Shown one piece after another: positions 19,217 to 27,522 of a stretch of 64,000 nt of DNA (its first letter is position 1; each line of letters opens with the position of its first letter). The DNA comes from an uncultured bacterium (lineage in GTDB: Bacteria > Pseudomonadota > Alphaproteobacteria > Sphingomonadales > Sphingomonadaceae). Made by a program: the position numbers and the translations under genes. The stretch is from positions 62,001 to 126,000 of the forward strand of contig CALOGB020000021.1 of the NCBI GenBank assembly GCA_942636505.2, in the 5' to 3' direction. The notes under the pieces were generated by a model that had not been told where the DNA came from, did not search any database, and saw nothing but the letters and a program-made list of their open reading frames with translations.

Positions 19217-19232
19217 GCCGCCACGCCCTGAT

Positions 19233-19250
19233 TGTTTCCCCGGGGAAACA
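19233..19250. promoter_or_regulatory. parS-like palindrome 1
   Basis: A perfect 18-base palindrome, TGTTTCCCCGGGGAAACA, between parB and repA. It keeps the TGTTTC and GAAACA arms of the classic parS site with a CCCGGG-type centre, so it is the likely ParB binding site and may also control repA. Confidence 0.8.
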
Positions 19251-19298
19251 TCGTCGGGGCGGTGGCGACAACCGTCCGCATTGATAGGGGACGTAGCA

Positions 19299-19316
19299 TG
19301 TTTCCCGGGGGAAACA
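19299..19316. promoter_or_regulatory. parS-like palindrome 2
   Basis: TGTTTCCCGGGGGAAACA, a near-identical copy of the first site, 66 bases away and directly after the parB stop. Two copies in tandem fit a centromere cluster for ParB loading. Confidence 0.78.
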
Positions 19317-19319
19317 CGT

Positions 19320-20360
19320 TCACCGCTGAAGTCCGCGGCCTGCGGCCTCCAGATGTACTAGCGCCTGCCGCAGCGCGTCGACCAGCTCGTCGTTCCCGGC
19401 GCCCGACCCGGCATGGAGCCGGATCGTCACGCCCTGTCGGTTGCTCGACTGGATGCTAAGCCCAGGGCGCCCATGAGGCGTGGTCCATGTGAACGGGGGC
19501 GCCGCGTCGGCGAGATCGTTCGACACCTCGAGCAACCGCCGCAGCACGTCGGCAGGAGGGTAGGGGGGCGCACCCCGATCGCGCCGTGCGGCCTGTTCAC
19601 GCGCGAGATCTCGAGCAGCACTTTGAATAGCCTTAGCGGCAACCTTGTCGTCGAGCGCCTGCGCCAACGCATAGGCAGGTTTGAGTTGGACGTCGGCGGG
19701 GGAGGCGAACGCGGTGATCACCACGTCGGGGATCTGTGCGACCTTGACCATCTTTGACAGCCAGCCCTTTGACACCTTGAGCCGCTCCGCCATCCGCGTC
19801 AGGTGGTTGCCGTAATGCGCCTTGAGCGCCTCGGCATAATTGCGAGCACGCTCGAGATCTGACACATCTTTACGCGCGCGGTTCTCGAGATCAGCAAGCC
19901 GGAATGCGGCTTCGTCGTCGAGGTTGGCAACCTGCGCCACGAACTGCATCTCAGGATAGGAATGCGCGCGTAGCCAGCTGATCGACCAGTGGCGTCGCGT
20001 GCCCGCGATTACCTCGAAGTCATGCGCAGGATCGCCGTTGACACGACGTACCACTGCAGGAACCTTTTGCCCGCCCTCGGCGATGATGGAATCGATCAAC
20101 TCCCGGCAGCCTTTTTCTGTAAGATGCTGGTAGCTACGCGCATTACCCGGCCAAATCCGTACACGTGCCGGGTCAAGCAGCAGCTGCGTCACTTGTCGCA
20201 CTTCCCCGCTGGTCACGCGCGCTAGCGCAGTCTCGCGGTTGAGCAGTGTCGTCCCACGCGTCCGTTCAGGCGCGGGCGGGGCAGGGGGCGCGCCGGTGTC
20301 GATTTCGGCTGGTTCGTCGGCCAGCAAGGCCGCGAGATAGTCGGATTGCTTACGCGCCAT
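19320..20360 (-). CDS. parB: ParB, centromere-binding partition protein
   Basis: A 346-residue ParB/Spo0J-family protein. The N-terminal ParB/sulfiredoxin-like domain includes FEVIAGTRRHWSISWLR (about residues 115-131) and the LENRARKDVSDLERA segment. The helix-turn-helix is at about residues 187-210 (LTRMAERLKVSKGWLSKMVK). It binds parS, here the two palindromes next to its stop codon, and stimulates ParA ATPase to move plasmid copies apart. It lies 62 bases downstream of parA on the same strand and upstream of repA. Confidence 0.93.
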   Translation of the reverse strand: MARKQSDYLAALLADEPAEIDTGAPPAPPAPERTRGTTLLNRETALARVTSGEVRQVTQLLLDPARVRIWPGNARSYQHLTEKGCRELIDSIIAEGGQKVPAVVRRVNGDPAHDFEVIAGTRRHWSISWLRAHSYPEMQFVAQVANLDDEAAFRLADLENRARKDVSDLERARNYAEALKAHYGNHLTRMAERLKVSKGWLSKMVKVAQIPDVVITAFASPADVQLKPAYALAQALDDKVAAKAIQSAARDLAREQAARRDRGAPPYPPADVLRRLLEVSNDLADAAPPFTWTTPHGRPGLSIQSSNRQGVTIRLHAGSGAGNDELVDALRQALVHLEAAGRGLQR

Positions 20361-20422
20361 GCGGCACCTCCGGCATTAGATTTATTAGGAACGTTGCCGC
20401 GCAGGACAGCACCGATTCTGGC

Positions 20423-21619
20423 TCACGCGACATGGAGTAGATCCTCCTCGCGTGAGGGCTCGACCCGGCCCCAGCCTTGCCGGACGAGCTGCTCGATCTG
20501 CCCCATGGCCTCGTCAAGATTGGCACGGCAGCGCTTGTGCGTCTTGGGCGTACCGATCGGCCGTTCAAGTTCGTAGATCGTCATCATCCGCATCGCTGCA
20601 TGGCTTATCTCGGCGGATTCTAAGATCGGCACCGGAAGTAAGGCTGGACCGAAGCTCTGTTCCATAATCGTGCGGACCATCGCGTGGCTGGGATCGTTGC
20701 TGTCAAACTTCGAACATATAAGTCGGAGGAAGCTGTATTCGACCTCTATTCCGGCATGCGCGAGCTGCTGTAGCACCTGGTTCATCATCGATAGAAATTG
20801 TACGGTTGAGCAAAAATCGGGTGTCGTCGCGGCGAGTGGGACGAGCAGCGCATTTGCCGCCTGCATTACCGCGAGGCTGATCGTCCCAAGAGCAGGTGGG
20901 GGATCGAGCAGTACCACGTCGTAATTGCGCGCGAGATCGGCCAGCCCCTGTTTAAGCTTGCGGAAGCGGGCGGCGAGCACCGACTGCCCGTCCGATCCCG
21001 CCGCGGCGAGTTCATATTCCACGTCGAACAATTCGAGGTTCGACGGGATAAGGTCGACGTTGGGCCACGGCGTCGATTTGACTGCATACAGCAGGTCGGC
21101 CTGGGTCGGATCGATCGACAGATAGGGGTAGAGCGTCTCTTCTCGCGTGATATTAAAATGGGGGTTAAACCCGAACAGCGTCGTTGTCGTCGCCTGGCTA
21201 TCGCAATCGACCACCAGCACACGGTACCCCTGCACCGCGAAATAATGCGCGAGGTGGCAGGTAACCGTCGACTTGCCCACCCCGCCCTTGAAATTCTGCA
21301 CTGCGATGATCGCGGGGATATCAAGCGGCGCGCGGGCAGGAGAGGCGCCAAGCACCTCCCGCATCTGCAGCAGTTCCTCGACCGAATAGCCAAGTCTCCG
21401 CCCATTTTCACCCGCCGGCGCAGGGGGGAGGCGACCATCATCCTCGGCCATGCGGATCCGGTTAGTCGAACAGCCGAGCAATTGCGCCGCCTCGGCGATT
21501 CCGAAGCGGACATTGAGGCCCTTCCTGCTTTCGGGCAGGAATGCCTTGCGCCGTAAGCGTTCGATCATCCGCTCCCCCGCGTCCGCAAGTTCACCGATAT
21601 GGTTGACGATGGCATTCAT
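20423..21619 (-). CDS. parA: ParA, partition ATPase
   Basis: A 398-residue plasmid ParA with an N-terminal MerR-like helix-turn-helix (FGIAEAAQLLGCSTNRIRMA, about residues 39-58) and a deviant Walker A motif KGGVGKST near residue 115, followed by VVDCDSQATTT and DVVLLDPPPALG. The N-terminal DNA-binding domain marks the larger plasmid class (type Ia) that also represses its own promoter. It is the first gene of parA-parB-repA on the minus strand. ATP-driven binding to the nucleoid moves ParB-parS complexes. Confidence 0.94.
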   Translation of the reverse strand: MNAIVNHIGELADAGERMIERLRRKAFLPESRKGLNVRFGIAEAAQLLGCSTNRIRMAEDDGRLPPAPAGENGRRLGYSVEELLQMREVLGASPARAPLDIPAIIAVQNFKGGVGKSTVTCHLAHYFAVQGYRVLVVDCDSQATTTTLFGFNPHFNITREETLYPYLSIDPTQADLLYAVKSTPWPNVDLIPSNLELFDVEYELAAAGSDGQSVLAARFRKLKQGLADLARNYDVVLLDPPPALGTISLAVMQAANALLVPLAATTPDFCSTVQFLSMMNQVLQQLAHAGIEVEYSFLRLICSKFDSNDPSHAMVRTIMEQSFGPALLPVPILESAEISHAAMRMMTIYELERPIGTPKTHKRCRANLDEAMGQIEQLVRQGWGRVEPSREEDLLHVA

Positions 21620-22162
21620 GAACCGGTCCCATCGCTCATTTGAAGCTTTCGACCGTGTTTATACGCGAATGGAATTCAAAACGTAAGAGTGCGTCACAAA
21701 AAGGTTTAGAATGGATCTGTATCGAGCATTAACGTGCTACGCTGCGATCTTGTAGGCGCTATCTGCACAAGCGTTACTGCTCGTCAGCAAGCAGAGGCGC
21801 TACCGAGGATCGCGGTTGGCGATACGTAGCGCGCCGTCGCAGTCTTGTCGCGAACGTGCCGATTTTCGCGACACGGAAACTGCTGCCGGTTATTGGAATG
21901 ATATGTGCCGAAAACACCCGTTTGTCGTGCATCCAGGATGGCGACAGGGTTTTCCGCCGTAATCGATGCCTTCAGGGACAAAGGCGTCGTCCCGGCACGG
22001 TCTGCTGAACAACAGCTACTGCCAGATCCGGCCGCTCGTGGGCGATGTCCCGTCCTACTATGGCGCAAATCTGGTGGAGTGCGGTCAGACAGGTTTCAGC
22101 AAGGAGATGGCGATCGCGGGCGGTCCCACAAAGGATGGCGTTTTGAGAATGCCGATGCGTAC
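21620..22162. other. Intergenic region between parA and the LysR remnant
   Basis: About 540 bases without a supported gene. Short frames exist on both strands, but they lack ribosome binding sites and family resemblance. The promoter of parA must lie in the first 100-150 bases next to 21619. No clear repeat was seen. Confidence 0.4.
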
Positions 22163-23040
22163 CTACCGCCGCTGCAACCCGATCACGTCCAACAGCGCAT
22201 CCGCGGCTTTCGTGCGATAGCGTTCCTTATGCCGCAGCCCGAAGAAGGGGCGAGGAGCGAATGTGATCGGTGCGACGTGCAACAGACCTGCCTTGATGGC
22301 CGGGTCGACCACCAGCGCCGACAGGACAGCAACGTCCACCCCAGCCTCCACGGCCGTTCGGACGCTTTCATTAGACGGCATCGTCAGCGCCACGTCGAGG
22401 GCAGCCGGATCGACCCCCAAGCCGCGCAACTCGCTATTCAACGTCGATCGCGTGCCTGATCCAGGCTCCCGTTGCACCCAGCGCGCTCGTCGCAGCCATG
22501 TCGCGTCGATGTCGATGTCGGCGAAAGGTTGTGCTCCGACGAGCAACAGCTGGTCTTCGCCGATCGGCCAATGCGCCAACGCTGGATCTTCGATCTCGCC
22601 CTCGACAATACCCAGATCGGCCTTGCCGTCATTGACGTGTACCGCGGCCTGCCCGGTGTTGCCGATCGACAGTTCGATACTGATCGCCGGATAGCGCTCA
22701 TGGAAAGTTGAAAGGATGGGCGGCAACCAGCAGACGGCGATGGTCTGGCTGGCGACGAGGCGCAGCGTGCCCCGCTTCAGTCCGCCAAGCTCCTCCAGCA
22801 CCGTCTCGGCCGCGTCGGCCCGCGCAAGAACTCCGCGAGCCTCGGTCAGGAACAGCCGTCCGGCCTCTGTCAGAGCGATGCCGCGCCCGACGCGGTGGAA
22901 GAGCTTGGTTGCGTGTCGCTCCTCAAGCGAGGCGATGGCTGCGGAAGCCTCTGACTGCGTGACGTTTAAGGCCGCGCCGCGACGGTCATATGCTTGCGCT
23001 CGGCCACGCCGACGAAGATGCGCAGTTGCTCCAGTGTCAC
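22163..23040 (-). pseudogene. LysR-family regulator with a frameshift
   Basis: A LysR-type regulator of the CysB-like kind. The natural start is GTG 23040, reading TLEQLRIFVGVAERKHMT, but this frame runs into a stop. The rest (ALNVTQSEASAAIASLEERH through KERYRTKAADALLDVIG) is in another frame from about 22975. One missing base within the GC-rich stretch at 22970-22982 explains it. The protein is clearly paralogous to the intact regulator at 43073-43945 (shared GTLRLVASQTIA, EAVR or ESVRTAVEAG, LRHKERYRT). It is divergent from the YeiH-like exporter it probably controlled. Real loss or assembly error cannot be decided here. Confidence 0.75.
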
Positions 23041-23150
23041 ACCGCACCTGATATAGAAACCGATCACGATTGACGATCGGAATGACAACAAGGCTAAGTT
23101 GGAGCGATCGGTAGGCAGGGTTTAGATCGTGCGACGGAAGGAACACCGCC

Positions 23151-24242
23151 GTGGCCAGTTTTGCCTATCCCGATCGTATATTCCCGACCGTCCAGACTAG
23201 CAGATTGCCCGCGCTGCTGCCCGGCGTCGGCCTCTGCCTCGCCGTCACCGGCTCGGCCTACGCGCTGGAGGTGGGCGAGCGCGCACTGGCCGGCAAGGCG
23301 TGGCTGGAGGCGCTGGTGCTCGCCATCCTGATCGGCACCGCCGTGCGCAGCCTGTGGACCCCGGATGAAAGGTGGCACGAAGGCATCGCATTCAGCGCCA
23401 AATACTTACTGGAGGTGGCGGTCGTCCTGCTCGGTGCTTCGGTCAGTGCCGCGACCATCTTGGCGGCCGGGCTGCCGCTCCTCGCCGGTATCGCCGGCGT
23501 GGTCGTGAGCGCAATCCTGCTCAGCTTTGGGATCGGCCGATTGCTCGGCTTGCCAACGCGGATGGCGCTGCTGGTGGCTTGCGGCAATTCAATCTGCGGC
23601 AACTCCGCCATCGCGGCCGTGGCACCGGTAATCGGCGCCGACAGCGACGACGTAGCTGCCTCGATCGCGTTCACGGCGGTACTGGGTGTGGTGGTAGTGC
23701 TTGGCCTGCCACTGCTCGCCATTGCGCTCGGCATGGGCGGGCTCGCCTTCGGGGCGCTCGCCGGGCTCACTGTCTATGCCGTGCCGCAGGTGATCGCAGC
23801 CGCCTCGCCGTTGGGCGCCACCGCCGTGCAGATGGGTACGCTCGTCAAGCTGGTGCGCGTGCTGATGCTCGGGCCGGTGTGCCTTGTTCTGTCGCTGGTG
23901 GCGCCTCGTCTCGCGCCGCAGTCGGTTCCCGAAGGCGAGTTCGTCGCCGGTGCGCCTACGGCCAAGCGGATGGACCTCGCCCACCTCGTGCCCTGGTTCA
24001 TCATCGGCTTCCTCGCACTGGTCGCCTGCCGCTCGCTAGGTCTGGTGCCGACCGTCGCCATCGCGCCGATCGGCCGGAGCGCCACGCTGCTGACCGTCGT
24101 TTCCATGGCGGCGCTCGGGCTCGGCGTGGACGTCCGCACCGTCGCCAAGGCCGGGGGCCGCGTGACCATGGCCGTCGTGTTGTCGTTGCTCGGCTTGGCC
24201 GCGATCAGCCTGACGCTGCTGGCCGCGCTGCACATCGCATGA
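23151..24242 (+). CDS. YeiH/UPF0324-family putative sulfate exporter
   Basis: A 363-residue membrane protein with about ten transmembrane helices, GTG start at 23151 with GGAAGGA nine bases upstream. The family signature ACGNSICGNSAIAAVAPVIG (about residues 143-162) is clear, as is the second-half QMGTLVKLVRVLMLGP. YeiH-family proteins are predicted anion exporters, often next to LysR regulators and sulfur genes. It overlaps the sulfite oxidase gene by ATGA, so the pair may oxidise sulfite and then export the product, or export sulfite directly. Inner membrane. Confidence 0.85.
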   Translation: MASFAYPDRIFPTVQTSRLPALLPGVGLCLAVTGSAYALEVGERALAGKAWLEALVLAILIGTAVRSLWTPDERWHEGIAFSAKYLLEVAVVLLGASVSAATILAAGLPLLAGIAGVVVSAILLSFGIGRLLGLPTRMALLVACGNSICGNSAIAAVAPVIGADSDDVAASIAFTAVLGVVVVLGLPLLAIALGMGGLAFGALAGLTVYAVPQVIAAASPLGATAVQMGTLVKLVRVLMLGPVCLVLSLVAPRLAPQSVPEGEFVAGAPTAKRMDLAHLVPWFIIGFLALVACRSLGLVPTVAIAPIGRSATLLTVVSMAALGLGVDVRTVAKAGGRVTMAVVLSLLGLAAISLTLLAALHIA

Positions 24243-25372
24243 TCGGGCAAGATAGTGAGGATGAGGCCGAGGCCAAACCGATTGTCAGGCGTTACAATAG
24301 CATGAGCGAGCTGATGATAGAGCGGAACCCCGAGCCCTACAACGCCGAGCCGGTGCCCGGCGCCTTGATCGAGCGGTTTTTGACGCCACAGAACCTGTTC
24401 TATGTGCGCAGCCATGGGCCCGTGCCGGACCTGCCGGCCGATCACCGGATTGAGGTGGGCGGGATCAGTGTGGGCGAGTGCTCCATCTCGATTGCGGAGT
24501 TGAAGGCGCGCTTTCCGGTCCGGACTGTCACGGCTGTGCTTCAATGCGCCGGCAACCGCCGGACCGATCTCCAACAGGTGGGCAAGACTTCAGGCGATCC
24601 ATGGGACATAGGCGCGATCGGCAATGCCGAGTGGACGGGCGTGCGGCTCGCAGACCTGTTGGATGCAGTTGGAGCATCGGACGCGTCCAACCTGTTCGTC
24701 TGCTTCACCGGCGCTGACGAGGTGGATGTGGAAGGCGAGGTGGCACCGTTCGGCGTCTCGATCGCTATGACCAAGGCGCGGGCGCCCGACGTGCTGCTCG
24801 CCTGGGCGATGAACGGCGAACCGCTGGCACCCGAGCACGGTGCGCCGTTGCGTCTGGTCGTGCCAGGCTATGCTGGCGTGCGTAGCGCCAAGTGGCTGAC
24901 CCGGATCGAGGTCAAGGACACGCCCTCCGAGGCGCCGATCCAGGCGCACGATTACAAGCTTTTTCCGGCCGACGTGACCAGCGAGACGGCGGACTGGACG
25001 CAAGGGCTGACGATCAACGCCATGCCGCTCAACGCCGCGATCTGCTCGCCTGGTTCGGGCGAGAGCCTGCCCGCGGGCAAGGTCCGGATCGAGGGCTATG
25101 CCGTCGCCTATGAGCGCGGCGTGTCGCGGGTAGAGGTGTCGCTGAACGGCGGTCGAGACTGGCGGCAGGTCGATTTCTCCGACGATCCGGACGGGCAGTG
25201 GAGCTGGCAGCGCTGGTCGCTAGATGCGGAACTGCCCAAGGGGCGCCAGCACCTTGTGGTGCGCGCGTTCGACGATGCGGGCCAGGGTCAGCCCGAACTA
25301 CCCGATACGATGTGGAACTTCGCCGGATACCTCTGCACGGCCTGGCACCACGTCCACGTGCTGGTCGAGTGA
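24239..25372 (+). CDS. Sulfite oxidase, molybdenum cofactor domain protein
   Basis: A 377-residue sulfite-oxidase-fold enzyme. The molybdopterin domain carries the expected cofactor cysteine in VLQCAGNRRTDLQQV (about residue 102), GNAEWTGVRLADLLD, and VPGYAGVRSAKWLTRI. The C-terminal dimerisation domain is present (RIEGYAVAYERGVSRVEVS). There is no haem domain and no obvious signal peptide, so the product looks cytoplasmic and needs another electron acceptor. The start at 24239 overlaps the exporter stop as ATGA; ATG 24301 (MSELMIERNPEP) is an alternative. Oxidises sulfite to sulfate. Confidence 0.88.
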   Translation: MIGQDSEDEAEAKPIVRRYNSMSELMIERNPEPYNAEPVPGALIERFLTPQNLFYVRSHGPVPDLPADHRIEVGGISVGECSISIAELKARFPVRTVTAVLQCAGNRRTDLQQVGKTSGDPWDIGAIGNAEWTGVRLADLLDAVGASDASNLFVCFTGADEVDVEGEVAPFGVSIAMTKARAPDVLLAWAMNGEPLAPEHGAPLRLVVPGYAGVRSAKWLTRIEVKDTPSEAPIQAHDYKLFPADVTSETADWTQGLTINAMPLNAAICSPGSGESLPAGKVRIEGYAVAYERGVSRVEVSLNGGRDWRQVDFSDDPDGQWSWQRWSLDAELPKGRQHLVVRAFDDAGQGQPELPDTMWNFAGYLCTAWHHVHVLVE

Positions 25373-25881
25373 ATCCGCCGCCTTTGTCGGTCGATCTCGC
25401 CTTCTGGGTCGACGCGATCGGCAGGATGATCGTGGCGACGGCGGCCGGCATGACGCTCGGCTGGGAACGGTCACGCGAGAACCGACAGATCATGGGTCTG
25501 CGGACGCTAGGGCTGGTCGGGCTCGCGAGTTGCATCGCCGTCCAGGCGATCGTCCACAGCGGCTTGCCGAACGTGAACGCCGATGCAGCAGGTCGGGTGA
25601 TGCAGGGCATCCTATCCGGCGTCGGCTTCATCGGCGCGGGCGCGGTCCTGCGCGTCGGCAGCGGGCAGGAGGTGCATGGGCTGGCAACGGCGGCGTGCAT
25701 CTGGGTGTCAGCGACGCTCGGAGCGGCAGCGGGATTGGCGGTGTGGCCACTGCTTGTGGGCGGTCTGCTGCTGGCGATGCTCGTGCTGTTCGTCGGCGCA
25801 CCGCTCGAACGCCGTATCCGCGAACGCGCCCGGCAGACCCCGGCCGAAGCGGACCGGCGGGACGCCGAGCAGAAACCCTGA
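25369..25881 (+). CDS. MgtC/SapB-family membrane protein
   Basis: A 170-residue protein with GTG start overlapping the sulfite oxidase stop as GTGA. The MgtC domain is shown by WERSRENRQIMGLRTLGLVG (about residues 31-50) and GILSGVGFIGAGAVLR (about 80-95), with four to five transmembrane helices. MgtC-like proteins are linked to magnesium homeostasis and acid or phosphate stress; the exact role here is unknown. It is the last gene of the exporter-oxidase unit. C-terminal tail is charged and cytoplasmic. Confidence 0.82.
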   Translation: MNPPPLSVDLAFWVDAIGRMIVATAAGMTLGWERSRENRQIMGLRTLGLVGLASCIAVQAIVHSGLPNVNADAAGRVMQGILSGVGFIGAGAVLRVGSGQEVHGLATAACIWVSATLGAAAGLAVWPLLVGGLLLAMLVLFVGAPLERRIRERARQTPAEADRRDAEQKP

Positions 25882-25933
25882 ATAATCCTTGGCGCGAAAC
25901 GGTGTACCAGTAGTTTTGCAGACGGAGGACTTC

Positions 25934-26059
25934 ATGAGCGATATCGACAAGAAGAAGCCCACCACGCAAGAATCGGCCGAGATTCTGGAGCTGGAGGAGT
26001 CGGTCCGCGCCAAACACAAGGCGAAGGTTGACAACGTCAAGGAAGATGATCGCTTCTGA
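25934..26059 (+). CDS. Small acidic protein, paralogue 1 (41 aa)
   Basis: A 41-residue reading frame (MSDIDKKKPTTQESAEILEL...) with a strong GGAGG site eight bases upstream. Its start closely matches the 50-residue frame at 36367-36519: both open MS-acidic-x-D-K, then PTTQE, then AE. Two such copies beside the two fluoride modules make chance unlikely. Highly charged, no membrane segment, no known family. Confidence 0.6.
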   Translation: MSDIDKKKPTTQESAEILELEESVRAKHKAKVDNVKEDDRF

Positions 26060-26073
26060 GCCGGTTGGCGCCG

Positions 26074-26457
26074 CTAAGCCGGGCTGAAGGAGCGAACGAG
26101 AGCGAGGCCGCCGAACAGCGCGAGCACGCCCAGCCCAACCGATCCGACAACATAAAGGGCAGCTTGCCCGACTTCGGCTCTCTCCTAATGCAAGGCCGCT
26201 TCCAGCGAGAAGGTCGAGAAGGTCGTGACGCCGTCCAGCCCGCCGGTGGTGAGGAACAATCGCCATCCCGGGCTCGATCCGCTTCGCAACAAGAACCAGC
26301 CCCCCAGCAGACTCATAAGGAATGAGCCGAGCACGTTGATGATGGGCGTTCCGATCGACAGGTCGGGGCCGAACAGGCGCAGGCTGAGGCCGTTCAGCCC
26401 ATACCGCAGCATGCCGTCGGAACCAGCCCCGGCGAACACAATCAGGTATGGCCCCAT
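26074..26457 (-). pseudogene. crcB: crcB (fluC) interrupted by an amber codon
   Basis: The frame reads a normal CrcB/Fluc fluoride channel (MGPYLIVFAGAGSDGMLRYG, then GTPIINVLGSFLMSLLGG, LTTGGLDGVTTFSTFSLEAA) until a TAG at 26185-26187. It continues in the same frame past the TAG for a further 36 codons with sensible CrcB C-terminal sequence (GQAALYVVGSVGLGVLALF) to the true stop at 26074. Full length would be about 127 residues plus the stop codon position, as in the intact copy at 35572. The truncated product lacks the last transmembrane helix and should be inactive. It follows the DUF190 copy on the same strand. Confidence 0.8.
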
Positions 26458-26460
26458 GCC

Positions 26461-26876
26461 TCAGCCAACCAGCTCGGCCGTATCCGCATCTTCCTGGCGC
26501 AAGCCCGCCGGGCTGACCGTCCAATGCTCCAGGTGCTTGTAGACGATGACCTTGTTCGCAAGCAGGTCGCCATGCGCCCGGCAGAAGCCTTCGAGCTGCT
26601 CGCGCTGGCCGATCAGTTCGACACACATGGTGAGGTGTGGATCGGCGATCTCGGCGCCGTTCTCATGCACCGGGCCGTGGTTGCTGTAGCCGTAGTGGGT
26701 ATAGTGGGCGACAGCGTTCATGATTCCGTCCGCCTTGGCCTGCGCGACGAGCGTTCGGTCGAGCGGCTTGGCAGCCCAGCGTGAGCGCGTGCCCGGCTTT
26801 ACCGCCTTATCGGCTAGCTTCATGTAGATGCGGACCAGCCGATCTCGGTCTGCGACACGTGGTGGGCGTCGGACAT
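26461..26876 (-). pseudogene. DUF190 protein copy with a frameshift
   Basis: The start ATG 26876 reads [13 protein letters not shown], matching the N-terminus of the intact DUF190 at 28923, and then goes out of frame. From about 26835 a second frame continues [16 protein letters not shown] to the natural end. A single missing base near 26840 (GGCTGGTCCGC where the intact copy has GGTATGATCCGC) accounts for this. The remaining sequence is closely similar to the intact copy (NAVAHYTHYGYSNHGP, DPHLTMCVELIGQRE, KVIVYKHLEHW). A product from an internal ATG would lack the first strand. Confidence 0.8.
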
Positions 26877-27293
26877 GGATAAGCCTTCCGTGAGGTAAGG
26901 AGCGAACAGGTCTGAAAGGTCGGACACGGGACGGAGCGCGCGCGCATCGCGCAGCGTCAGGTCCGGCGGCAGGGTGCTGCCCGCCCGCTTCGGCACCGCC
27001 ACCCGTTGCGACAGGTAGATGCCGTTATGCCCGGAGCAGGCGTAAGCGACGAAACAGGCGACCGCGACCGGCACTGCGGTCTCGGCGCCGAACAGCTCGA
27101 CGCCCATGATCGTGCAGGCGAGCGGCGTATTGGCCGCGCCCGCGAACACCGCCACGAAACCGAGCGCGGCAAGGAGGTCGACGGGGACACCGATCGGGCC
27201 GGCGAGCGCATGACCCAGCACCGCGCCGATGAAGAACAGCGGCGTGACCTCGCCGCCCTTGGGCGGCGGCTCTTCGCCTGCTCCGCCGGCCAC
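26877..27293 (-). pseudogene. C-terminal fragment of a CLC-F fluoride/proton antiporter
   Basis: Only the last quarter of a CLC-F protein is present, from [20 protein letters not shown] to the end ([38 protein letters not shown]). It aligns with residues from about 340 onward of the intact clcF at 27523. No start or N-terminal domain exists; the sequence breaks off at about 27290, next to the promoter region of the intact operon. Its frame runs without a stop into the following DUF190 start. Part of a decayed duplicate of the fluoride module. Confidence 0.78.
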
Positions 27294-27392
27294 AGCAATC
27301 GGATGGCTGCGAGCAACAGTATCGGTCCGTCAGTTATCCTGCCGTTTCGGGCCTGTCATCCGGCAACCATACAGTTTCATTTCTACATCGGA

Positions 27393-27421
27393 TTGACGTT
27401 GCCGCACCGCGGCGACATATA
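27393..27421 (+). promoter_or_regulatory. Sigma-70 promoter of the fluoride operon
   Basis: TTGACG at 27393-27398 and CATATA at 27416-27421 are separated by exactly 17 bases. The fluoride riboswitch begins about ten bases downstream of the -10, so transcription would start directly into the aptamer. Confidence 0.75.
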
Positions 27422-27430
27422 GCGGCCGAA

Positions 27431-27494
27431 GGCGATGGATTTCCGCCTGGCTATGTTGGCCGAACCGCCCTCGCAAGGGCCGATGATTCCTACC
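27431..27494 (+). ncRNA. Fluoride riboswitch (crcB RNA motif)
   Basis: The aptamer hallmarks are in order: GGCGATGGATTTCCGCC at 27431-27447, AACCGCCC at 27463-27470, a TCGCAA turn, GGGCCGATGA at 27477-27486 and TTCCTACC at 27487-27494. The first stem (GGCG with CGCC), the second stem (GCCC with GGGC) and the long-range pairing of GGA with TCC that forms the pseudoknot can all be drawn. The clcF ribosome binding site AAGGAGGAA follows 20 bases later, so control could be at translation or by termination. The ligand assignment rests on the well-known crcB motif. Confidence 0.9.
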
Positions 27495-27522
27495 GGGCGC
27501 CGCAAGGCAGCAAGGAGGAATT

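Noticed and set aside
21905..22459. 184-codon plus-strand frame between parA and LysR
   Set aside because: Its second half is the shadow of the LysR gene and the first half lacks a ribosome binding site or recognisable domain.
23372..24238. Long open frame upstream of the sulfite oxidase start, overlapping yeiH
   Set aside because: It is the alternative frame of the yeiH gene in GC-rich DNA; yeiH has clear membrane-protein sequence and the oxidase start is fixed by ATGA.
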